Origin: Clostridia bacterium
GTDB lineage: Bacteria > Bacillota > Clostridia > Oscillospirales > CAG-272
Direction of reading: 5' to 3'
Assembly: GCA_017463125.1 (NCBI GenBank)
Contig: JAFTPV010000017.1
Span: 1-64,000 of the forward strand
DNA length: 64,000 bases
The position numbers were made by a program, and so were the translations under genes. Below, one piece after another: positions 54,201-62,600 of this stretch; position 1 is the first letter of the stretch; each line of letters begins with the position of its first letter. A model generated the notes under the pieces. It did not search any database and was not told the DNA's origin. It worked only from the letters and a program-made list of their open reading frames with translations.

Positions 54201-54786
54201 TAGCGGGAACTCGGAAATCCGCAGCATTTACGCCAAGAGCATACTGAACCGAAATACCCTTTCTGCCATCAGGCTGCTCTGCAATCTCAGTTACGTTAAG
54301 AGCAAATCCCTTATTGAGCTCGGATAAGCTGTTATAAGAGCCTGAGCCTGCAACCGTAGGATTGGAAAGGTCGGAATACTCTATCTCTATCTGGCTCATT
54401 ATCGTATTTGAAAGAGCAGTAGAAGCATAATAGGGGTCGACCGGGTTACTTGTAAGTATCTGACCGGTTTTTGTATTCTGGTAATAAACAAATCCTGTAT
54501 ATCTGTTTACATAGAGATTATAGCCGGCCGCGCTGATCGAATCAAGATAACCCTTCTCAAGCTCATCTGCGAGCATCTTGTCTGCACTGGTGTAATTATA
54601 GGAGAGATACTCTTTTACAAAAGACTGAAGGGACGCGCGTGAATTAACAGACTCATCCACCTCGCCCATAACGACTGTAACGCCGGACGGTTGCTGCGCT
54701 GATGCGGTGAACGGAATAACCGAAACGATGCTTGTAAATAGCATCATAAGCACAAGGGCAGACGATAATATTTTATTAAATTTCAT
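51214..54786 (-). CDS. secreted DUF5696-like large protein, putative glycosidase
   Basis: The 1190-residue protein has a clear signal peptide (1-30, ending TASAQQ). Its middle and C-terminal region alternates helix and strand as in a TIM barrel (about 600-1000; VWWQGSLGGDNG near 690, LGSDLNSNFDKENAINRERSLGYVK near 795, SPINYSGSSDYEILRSIENGASLYYILC near 880). This resembles the DUF5696 family that sits in ABC sugar-transporter loci of Firmicutes. The N-terminal half is a beta-rich domain with a helical part (about 60-330). There is no recognised anchor. Catalytic residues are not proven. Downstream of AGGAGG, a five-codon ORF (ATG 54793) overlaps the start. Confidence 0.78.
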   Translation of the reverse strand: MKFNKILSSALVLMMLFTSIVSVIPFTASAQQPSGVTVVMGEVDESVNSRASLQSFVKEYLSYNYTSADKMLADELEKGYLDSISAAGYNLYVNRYTGFVYYQNTKTGQILTSNPVDPYYASTALSNTIMSQIEIEYSDLSNPTVAGSGSYNSLSELNKGFALNVTEIAEQPDGRKGISVQYALGVNAADFRVPATILATDFVDNIAKPMFAKIVELMNEYCGAPNGVDYDLNNYAIHREPGYHKSKVINAVDTVQKYAENVLGVYSDEFREMQSYFEAVKVVFSNYSRIDPANLDKDRDKILFETIPAVGDGNVVYRINSEDLTTYRLVNNAISKILAELYTKDEAKADQAKTGYVSADVNSASFLVSINYTLNANGELYYEVPMSEPYFVNNNTNYTVKSITALKYFGAGDKSRDGYIFFPDGSGAVVEFDDIRTIQPSYTVPMYGEDYGYATIGVTRAHLEQTTVPVYGLVTDANATEQTKAKGSSDTVTNGFFSIVEEGSALTSLGFASGGSTHKYAMTYSIYNPQPTDICDLSETISVSGLGFYYIASESVYEGSFKTKVTMLTDKSAFTEDVGGYDTSYVGMAECYRDYLKGNNILTAIKAEDTTDSVPLYIETLGAMDVTKKILSFPVVISTPLTTFSDVEDMYNELSGSGVKNINFRLTGYANGGMSFTYPAKVWWQGSLGGDNGFKDLLSVAEDVNAKASEGYNFGVYPDFDFLYIAKEELFDGVSRRSNAALMVDNRYASKQVYNSVLQEYESLFTLVVSSDSYEELYEKFLNDYSKYDATGLSVATLGSDLNSNFDKENAINRERSLGYVKSLFAKMKSDYSVMTDAGNIYAMQYVDHVLNAPIDSSHYMYSSYTVPFYGLVFHGYVNYAGSPINYSGSSDYEILRSIENGASLYYILCYQNTNYLKDDPDLSKYYGVDYHNWKDEIVEQYKVINEAIGDLQTAEIVDHIMLTAERLIDREEVVENYDHLITEFAERTSEIFEDAIASAAADLREDPEAKAKYAGIAAVIDKASVVAKLLSVLNVDEQEAKEEVLTVAELADMGIAANADMTLYDVVSKSVSDIVTAFETAYPGANDNSYAQVALDSGIIEYKSKYNYITTSYATDDDYVTTEYTCSSKNVAMVTYRDTVTGEETVFILNYNVYSVKLKLDADVHTNIANYVDKDGCITLDGSGYVKIQ

Positions 54787-54807
54787 TTTTCATTTACCTC
54801 CTGCACC

Positions 54808-57800
54808 TTACATTATTCGGTTAAATATTTCGGTAAACAGCGAGATGATGAACGTAGCCATCTTCATAACAAGGCTGGAGAAGAGGATTGCTATGAACAT
54901 AATAACGGCCATAGCCACTATTGTACCGATAGTTGTGATAACGTTCTTTCCGGTAGTGTAATCGTGAGTTACGACCATACCGAAGAAGAGGAGTATACCC
55001 ACCCAAACGTATCCAAACGTTACAAGCAGGCTGATGATTCCGCCCTCACTCACAGTAAGAACGTTTGTAAGAATAGTAGAAAGAATTACGAATACGGGGA
55101 GCGGTGCGAGTGAATAGCAGGTTGCGATATAAATATCCTTAAGGCTTCCCTCACCGTCAAAGAGCGTCGTAAGACACCAGTTACCGACAACCCAAAGAAG
55201 AACGGGAACGAGAACCGATATTACCTGAAGGAATACCGTTGAATAATCACCCTTGGGGTTATGCATATATCCCGTACCGATAGCCTGATAGAAGAATGCT
55301 ACTATCGCAGCACCGAGAATTGTAGTTGCCGCTCTTACGGAGCCGCGCTTCTCGTGCTTAAGATCCCAGAAGCCGTCGAAGGGATGGAATATAAGGTGAG
55401 TTACATAGATAAGCTCTTCTCCATAGGTCTTTTTACCAACCTTAAGAGCGGTTGCCTTATTTTTCTTCTTAGCCCAACCAAGGAACTTGAAGAAGAGGAG
55501 AAGAAGAGCAATTACGCCTACGATAAGAGGAATCATCCATAGAGAGAGAATGTCCTTACGCACAGCAGCAAATGCCAAAGCGTACTGCTCCGTTTCATAA
55601 GCGCTGGCAAGCATCTTCATTGCTCCATCATAATCGCCCTGGTTGTAAAGCGCCTTACCTATACCTATATAAGCAAGGTCAAAGTTGTTGTTTCTCGTAA
55701 GAACGTTTTGCCAATGTACGATAGTCTGGTCGTACTTATGCTTGTTTTCACTCTCGAGAGCTGCCATTATCATTTCACAGTAGTCGGTAGGATGATAAAC
55801 GACAAGATATTCACCAACCTCCGTTTTATCAAGGAGGAGCATATTGTATTTATAATCCTTACCAAGCTCATCCTCGGAAACGAGAACGGGCTGATATGCG
55901 AGTGCTACGCTATTTGCGGTATTACCGAGCTGCTCGCCCTTATTACCAAAAGCAAACAAAAGGTTACCGTTTTTATCATAAGTGAAGGTTCTCTGTCTTG
56001 ACGAGTCGAGTATAGTCCACGTGCCCTCGTCACCTACTGCGACGTCAATTATCTTTGAAACGTCTTTTTCAGTTGCGGTAATGTCGTTAAGAAGAACTTC
56101 TCCGCCGGGATCGAAGAATCCGTTTCTCTTCATAATCTCGACACCCATAGAGTTAAGCTTCTTAACAGGAGAATAGGTTGCAACCTGAGATGTACCTTTA
56201 CTCGTGTTAAACTGCTGCTTAAGGTCCGATGTCTCCGAGAAGCTAATGGTTGCATAAACGAAGCCGTCCTCGTCAACCGTCAGATTGTTGAAGGGATCCG
56301 GGAGCTTAAGGATTGACGACTGCTTCTGCTCAACGCTCTGGAAATTCTTCCAGATCTGATCCATAATATCGGTCGTAACCTTCTGTGCGCCTATAAAGCC
56401 TGTGAATTTACCCTCGTTTGAGAGTACTATGATGCCCTTGTAGCAGCTCTTTGAAACAACGAATATTCTACCGTATTTGTCAACTGCAACTGCGGTGGGA
56501 ACGAATTCACCCTCATCAAGAAGACCTGCAACAGGGGGCTGCTCTATCGTTTTTACATAATTATAATCCTTATCAAAGACAACAATTGTGTTATCTCCGG
56601 TATTACAAACGAAAATGTGGCTGGAGCCGTCCACCATAAGATCGGGGCTGGTTACAAACACGCCGCTCGGGGAGTTAAGCGTTCTATCCTGATTATAATC
56701 ATCGATATACGTGCTGATAACACCCATAACCTTATAATCTCTGTGATTGAGAATTACAATACGATTATTTTCCTTATCAGCAATATAGACGTTACCATCG
56801 TGGTCAGTAACAACGTCGCTTGCTCCGTTGAGCTTTGTATTACCGAACTTTTCAAATACAGAGTAGCAGTAGATAGTTGCAAGATCCATAGGATTCTTGT
56901 TACCCTGCTCTACCGTAATAGCATTCCACTCGTCCATTCCCTCGCCGCTATAATAAACAGACTTGAGGTTCGTGGCACCGAAGAAAGCGTCTTTGCCAAT
57001 CTTTGTAACGTTCTTTCCGATAAATACATTTCTTATATCTCTGTAAATTTCGGTACAAACAGTGCTTTTTGTAGCGTCATAGTTGACATCTTCAGTTGCC
57101 TCAAAAGCAGTGACGTTGAAAAGATTTGCCGCGATTTCAGCTACAGGACGTAAATTATATTCCTCGGGAATCTTTACGTTAACGTTTGTAAGACCACTGA
57201 TCTCGTAGATCAGCTTTCTGATCGATTCGGTATCGATCTCGCCAACAGCTACATTTTTGCCCTGATTTCCATCAGCCGCAGAAACATCCGCGATTTTTGA
57301 ATCAAGCGTGGTTCTTAAGGCAGACAGGAACTGATCGGGTTCAACGTAAGTACCGTCATCATTTACGATCTCGGAAGCCGAAAGGGTAACCTTTACGTCA
57401 TTTACCGATTCATTAGGATAAGTTGCTCTATACTCGGCTATTATGGAATTCATTCCCATAACAATATCGATAATTCGCTCGATCGATTCCGTAGCGAAGC
57501 CGGTTACGATATAATACTCGCCGTCCTCACTAAGCTTATAATCAAGCTCGGAAATGAAGTCAATGCCGTTATTGGTTTCCTTCTGAGGCCAAATAACTAT
57601 ATCCTCGCTGGAGTCGTAGTGCCAATAATTGCCGCCTAGCAGATTCATTGCTGCGGAATCATAATTCAAAACATCGGGGGTGTAAGCGTGAGGTGAGGAA
57701 AGAGGCTCACCGTCGATAGAATAGGTATATGTGTCATAGGACTCGTATGCGGAGGCTGCAATGGTGCCAAAGAGCATTATGGCAACTATTGCAAAAACAA

Positions 57801-57825
57801 CGATTTTTGTAAACGTATTTTTCAT
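54808..57825 (-). CDS. NHL-repeat, TPR and Yip1-like membrane protein
   Basis: A 1005-residue protein with a signal peptide (1-25), a family-typical N-terminal motif (TYSIDGEPLSSPHAYTPD, about 34), an unusual insert (about 50-320) that includes a leucine-rich BspA-like segment (FIGKNVTKIGKDAFFGATNLKSV, about 266-288), NHL/beta-propeller repeats (about 328-700; GNVYIADKENNRIVIL near 347), a TPR-like pair (about 712-745), a membrane helix and a C-terminal Yip1-like domain with five membrane segments (about 805-1005). It may be a membrane-held sensor or scaffold for the ABC system. Family and order are clear, function is unknown. Confidence 0.78.
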   Translation of the reverse strand: MKNTFTKIVVFAIVAIMLFGTIAASAYESYDTYTYSIDGEPLSSPHAYTPDVLNYDSAAMNLLGGNYWHYDSSEDIVIWPQKETNNGIDFISELDYKLSEDGEYYIVTGFATESIERIIDIVMGMNSIIAEYRATYPNESVNDVKVTLSASEIVNDDGTYVEPDQFLSALRTTLDSKIADVSAADGNQGKNVAVGEIDTESIRKLIYEISGLTNVNVKIPEEYNLRPVAEIAANLFNVTAFEATEDVNYDATKSTVCTEIYRDIRNVFIGKNVTKIGKDAFFGATNLKSVYYSGEGMDEWNAITVEQGNKNPMDLATIYCYSVFEKFGNTKLNGASDVVTDHDGNVYIADKENNRIVILNHRDYKVMGVISTYIDDYNQDRTLNSPSGVFVTSPDLMVDGSSHIFVCNTGDNTIVVFDKDYNYVKTIEQPPVAGLLDEGEFVPTAVAVDKYGRIFVVSKSCYKGIIVLSNEGKFTGFIGAQKVTTDIMDQIWKNFQSVEQKQSSILKLPDPFNNLTVDEDGFVYATISFSETSDLKQQFNTSKGTSQVATYSPVKKLNSMGVEIMKRNGFFDPGGEVLLNDITATEKDVSKIIDVAVGDEGTWTILDSSRQRTFTYDKNGNLLFAFGNKGEQLGNTANSVALAYQPVLVSEDELGKDYKYNMLLLDKTEVGEYLVVYHPTDYCEMIMAALESENKHKYDQTIVHWQNVLTRNNNFDLAYIGIGKALYNQGDYDGAMKMLASAYETEQYALAFAAVRKDILSLWMIPLIVGVIALLLLFFKFLGWAKKKNKATALKVGKKTYGEELIYVTHLIFHPFDGFWDLKHEKRGSVRAATTILGAAIVAFFYQAIGTGYMHNPKGDYSTVFLQVISVLVPVLLWVVGNWCLTTLFDGEGSLKDIYIATCYSLAPLPVFVILSTILTNVLTVSEGGIISLLVTFGYVWVGILLFFGMVVTHDYTTGKNVITTIGTIVAMAVIMFIAILFSSLVMKMATFIISLFTEIFNRIM

Positions 57826-57839
57826 TTTAGTCCTCCCTA

Positions 57840-58730
57840 TTAGTCCTTCATACCCGAAGAGCCCATCGTTTCGATAATCTGGCTCTGGTTAAGGACAAAG
57901 ACAGCAATCGGGACGATCATCATAATAACTATCGCAGCAGCACCGGCACCTGAACGGGCGATACCGCCGGTGACGATCTGGTTAATAGCGTAGTTGAAGG
58001 TTTTAAGCTCCTCGGAGTGAATGTAAATTGACGAACCGGAGTTCCAGAGTGATTTGAAGCACTCAATCATAAGAGTGAGCCACGCAGGCTTAACCATAGG
58101 CATTGCTATGATAAGGAAGGTTCTAAACTCACTAGCGCCGTCAAGACGCGCAGATTCAAGCACCGTATCCGGAACAGACGATTCCATAAACTGCTTCATC
58201 AGGTAAAGACCCATTGTTCCTGCCATAGAGGGTACGATTATCGAAAGATAAGTATCGACCCATCCGAAAGCTGAAAGAATGATGAAGTGAGTCACCTGGT
58301 TAACGGTTGAATGGAACATAAGCGACATTACTATCATCTGGAATATAGCGTTTCTGCCGGGGAAACGAAGCTTTGCAAGCGAGTAAGCCGCCATAGAAGC
58401 AAATACAAGGTTACCGCAGGTACCGCAGATAGTAATGAATACTGTATTAAATATGTATCTTGAGAAAGGAACCCAAGAGTCACTCATAAGCGTAAACAGC
58501 TCTGAGAAGTTATCAAACGTAGGATTGATAACGTAGAAGCGAGGCGGGAACATAAACAGCTCGTCAAGGGGCTTTAATGACTGTATCACAACGTAATACA
58601 TCGGGAAGAACATTATGATACCGAGTATGGTAAGCATAAAGGTAATGCCCGCGTCACCGCCCTTGGAACGGTTCAGAACGACTCTATGACCTCTGGTACG
58701 AAGTTTTTTTACTGCTGCCATATTACTCAC
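57840..58730 (-). CDS. carbohydrate ABC transporter permease, MalG type (first pair)
   Basis: A 296-residue permease with six membrane segments and an EAA motif TVLESARLDGASEFRTFLIIAMPMVKP (starting near 191). It pairs with the MalF-type gene just before it, with which it overlaps by eight bases. Distinct in sequence from the second MalG-type permease of the same operon. Confidence 0.94.
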   Translation of the reverse strand: MSNMAAVKKLRTRGHRVVLNRSKGGDAGITFMLTILGIIMFFPMYYVVIQSLKPLDELFMFPPRFYVINPTFDNFSELFTLMSDSWVPFSRYIFNTVFITICGTCGNLVFASMAAYSLAKLRFPGRNAIFQMIVMSLMFHSTVNQVTHFIILSAFGWVDTYLSIIVPSMAGTMGLYLMKQFMESSVPDTVLESARLDGASEFRTFLIIAMPMVKPAWLTLMIECFKSLWNSGSSIYIHSEELKTFNYAINQIVTGGIARSGAGAAAIVIMMIVPIAVFVLNQSQIIETMGSSGMKD

Positions 58731-59688
58731 CTACCTTCGAAAGTGCCTTCTTAACAAGGATGTTTGATGCAAACATCATAATGAAGAGCACGACGGCTAT
58801 CGCTGACGCGTAACCGACCTCATATCTTGATCCACCGTAGTCACTAAGGTGGTGCATTATCGTATGCGCCGCATAGTCAACCGAGGGGAATCCGCAAAGC
58901 GCGTCAACTACCGCACCGAATCCGAAGGAGTTGGTTATCGCAAGGACCGCACCGAACATCATCTGAGGACGCATGGTGGGAAGGGTGATATACCAAAGCT
59001 CCTGCCAACGATTCTTGATGCCGTCAACTGCTGCAGCCTCGTACATAGAGCGGTCAACCGTCTGGAAGCCGGCGATGAACGAAAGGAACGCAGTACCAAG
59101 CGACGTCCAAAGAGCGACAATGATACACAGCGGCATAACGTACGCCGCGTCCTCAAACCACAGTATCGGTGAGGTTATAATTCCTAAATCCATCAGCGTT
59201 GCGTTTGCCCAACCGTAAGAGTCGGACGAGAAGAGCGTTTTCCAAATCAAGTAAACCTGACCGGAGATCGAGGGAGCGTAGAATACAAGAGTTACTACCG
59301 CACGGATCTTCGGAGGAAGCTCGTTTACAAACCACGCAACAAGAAGCGAAAGTATGTAAGAAACGGGACCTGTTACACAGGCGAATATAAGCGTATTCTG
59401 AACCGCCAGCATAAAGATGTCGTCATCAAGGAAGAGTCTTGTATAGTTATCAACACCCTTCCAGTTAGGCATCTCAAGCATGTTGAAGTCCGTCAAACTC
59501 AAAAACATTGAAAGAAGAACAGGTAATACTGTAAATACAATGAAGAGAATCAAAAACGGGAACAACATAAAGTAAGCCGTTTTATTACGCTTCATTTCTT
59601 TCCATGTCCACTGTAACTTTGACATCTCATCGCGCTGAAGAGGGCGATTCTTATCAGTCTTTTTTACAATTTCTTCTGACATAGTCAT
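58723..59688 (-). CDS. sugar ABC transporter permease, MalF type (first pair)
   Basis: A 321-residue permease with six membrane segments; the EAA motif is SMYEAAAVDGIKNRWQELWYITLP (about 212). The start overlaps the end of the solute-binding protein gene by four bases, so the three are translationally coupled. Confidence 0.94.
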   Translation of the reverse strand: MTMSEEIVKKTDKNRPLQRDEMSKLQWTWKEMKRNKTAYFMLFPFLILFIVFTVLPVLLSMFLSLTDFNMLEMPNWKGVDNYTRLFLDDDIFMLAVQNTLIFACVTGPVSYILSLLVAWFVNELPPKIRAVVTLVFYAPSISGQVYLIWKTLFSSDSYGWANATLMDLGIITSPILWFEDAAYVMPLCIIVALWTSLGTAFLSFIAGFQTVDRSMYEAAAVDGIKNRWQELWYITLPTMRPQMMFGAVLAITNSFGFGAVVDALCGFPSVDYAAHTIMHHLSDYGGSRYEVGYASAIAVVLFIMMFASNILVKKALSKVGE

Positions 59689-62600
59689 TCTCCTTTGCTT
59701 TCAAGTTTGGGAGGAGCATTAAGCCCCATTTCCTCCCACGTCGTCTGGCTGTAAAGATACTCGCTAAACTCATCTCTCTTACGAGTAAGCTCGGAGTTGA
59801 TAGCGTCAATGTAGCTCATCATAGCCTCGTTTGCGGGAAGACCGTCGTTATATACATCAAGGAATGCGAATTTCATATATCTTGCGATAATGTAGGAGCC
59901 GGGATAGTTAACTATTGCATCCATATGAGCCATCTGATCAGAGATAGCAGCCTTCTCCTTTGCAGTCCAAGAAAGGTCGTTTATTGCAAGCTTATTTGCG
60001 GTTTCGTACTTAGCTGCAGGACCGATAAGAGCAACGATGGAGTTACCGTAGCTTGCCTGAACCTCACGGCTGGTCTGCCACTGCATAAACTGCCATGCTG
60101 CAAGAAGAGTATCGATGTCATCCTGGCAGCCGTTAAGAAGAACGGTTGCGCTAACGCCCGCAAGAGAGTCGTAGTTATAGATTTCCTTGCCGGTTTCCTC
60201 ATCCTCGTATATAGAACCGGGAAGCGAGGAGAATTCCCAAACGCCGCCGATCTCGGATGCGAATACTACAAGGCTGTTGTATATACTAATATAATCACCG
60301 ATGGTAATAGGCATCTCACCCGTTCTGAAACGGTTTGCCGTATCGAAGGATACGGGAAGAGAGTGCTCTGTGTAAAGGCTACATACGAAGTCAAACGCCT
60401 CAAGCGAAACGTTGGAGTCAAGATTTATAGCAGAGCCTGCCCATCTGGAATCGTATTCATCCCCCTCGTATCTCCACATGCTCTCACCCATCTGGTAAAT
60501 CATAAAGTCAAGAGCGCTGACGTAAGATACACCTATCGTCATATTGTTAGACTGCAGCATAGGAAGCGAGCCGAGAAGCTCATCCCATGTTTCCGGAACC
60601 TCAAGTCCGAGCTCGCCAAGAACGTCCATACGGTAGAACATCATAGCGAATGACATCGTCATAGGAAGACCGTACGTCGTGTCGGAAAGAGTAAGAGTCT
60701 TCATCGCAGCATCGGCAAATATTTCAGAGCGCGATGCCTCCTCAAACGCGGAGGAAACAAGCCTTAATCCACGAGAGGTCATCTCCTCGTTTGAAAGCTT
60801 GGTTTCAGACTTTATCTCGTTGCCGTTTGCATCTCTGTACCAATAATTATTAAATACAGCATTTTGCTCTTCGGTAAGGTTTCCTGCATTTCCGCTGACA
60901 CCTACAATTGCATTACGTATAGCATAGTTGATTACCTCGGAGGATCCAAGTCCCAGATATACGTCAGGACCCTTTCCTGAAAGAATGGAAGGAAGAAGGG
61001 TTCCGCCGGTAACGAGCTTAAGCGAAACGCCCTTGCCGTACGTATCGGTAAATCCACCCTTTGCGTCGATCATAGAACGCCAGATCTGTGACTGGTCACG
61101 ACCCATTGCGAGCCATACCTGAACCGCACCCTCTTCGGCCTGTGCCTCCTCGGTAAGACCCATTTTATCATAATCGGTGAAGAATGAATATATGAAGGAA
61201 GAAATCTCAAACCAAATGGACTCAAAGAAGTTTGCGTTTGCATAAGGGATATCGTCCTCATCAGAATCAGAGGGAACGATAGTAACACTGTCGAGCATCA
61301 TAGAGCTCGTCTTGGAATCGTTTATCCACGTACCGAGAGTACCGAGATAAGACTTAAGGTTTGACATATTTTCAGCAATCTTTTCACCGCCGTCAGCACC
61401 CATAGTAGTCAGGATTCTGGCAATCGTGTCAAGAGTTGCTATATGAGAACCGTTAGTTCCGCAAAGCGCCTCAAGCTCGTCTGCAACGGTGGTAAGAGTC
61501 TTTGCCTGCTCAAGAAGGCTTACAAGAACCTCGGGCATATATTTCATAAAGCTATAATCCTGGTTCTTATCGGGCTCGGCGCCTGTACGCTGAAGGATAC
61601 GAAGATAGCAGTTGTTGATTATATTAAGAGATTCCTCAACAGTCTTTATCTTCTCCTTAAGGTCACCGAGAGAGCACTCGAGATAGAGAGTGTACTCATC
61701 GCCCTCCTCAAAGAAGAGCTCGATTTCCTTCTTGGACTGAACGGGATTGCCGTCCTCGTCGGTTACAACATTACCGTTATCGTCAAGCTCGTCATAGTAG
61801 TAGCCCATATACTCGGACTGCCACTCATTGCTATAGCCGAAGCGGATACGGTAAGCCTCGTCAAAGGGAACCTCGGCAGTCTCACCATAGATACCGCCGG
61901 AAAGCTTCAAGGTACGGCAGATGAACATACCCTGAAGGGTGTCCTGCCTAAACCTTGCACCAAGCTTGTAGAAGCCGGTTTCATCAACGGTAAAGGTGTA
62001 TGCAGCCCACTGTCCCATCGCGCTATAGCTATTTTCGCCAATAACGTTATACAGCTGCGCCTTAGAGCTTACGGGAGAGTTAATCGCAGAGGTGTTATCG
62101 TTAGTTGCAGCAACAGAGGAATCAGAAATGTAATCGGGGAACTCTGCCTCAATTACCGTGCCAACGCCATTTGCAGCTTTAGCATCATCGTTAAACTCTG
62201 TTCTGATATAATTCAGATAATCTGCGTAAGAACGAGCACTGGACTGCTCGTCAATATATGTATTTCCGTGAGCATCAGTCTTGTAGTTCGGTGCATCGGC
62301 AGGAACGATCTTTATAGACTTGACGATCATAGGCTCCTTGATAGCCTCAAGGGTTATCCACTGCGATCCCTCGGCAAGATAGAACTTAAGCGCACCGTCG
62401 GAATAACCGGAGGAGTCGGTAACCATATGCTTCGTCCATGTGGATATAGCCTTTGCGGAGGGGGCCATAGAGTTACCGTTAATATCCTGAGTAATCTTAT
62501 AGGTGGTAACGGTCTGCATAAGCTTGCCGTTTTCCGGATAAGTCTTGGTAACATACTTATAATAGCCCTTGTTATCACCGTCGGCTATGTGCTCATATTC

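Noticed and set aside
54776-54793. Five-codon open frame (ATG 54793) overlapping the start of the DUF5696-like gene
   Set aside because: Only three bases after the ribosome binding site and too short to judge; likely chance in an A-rich start region.
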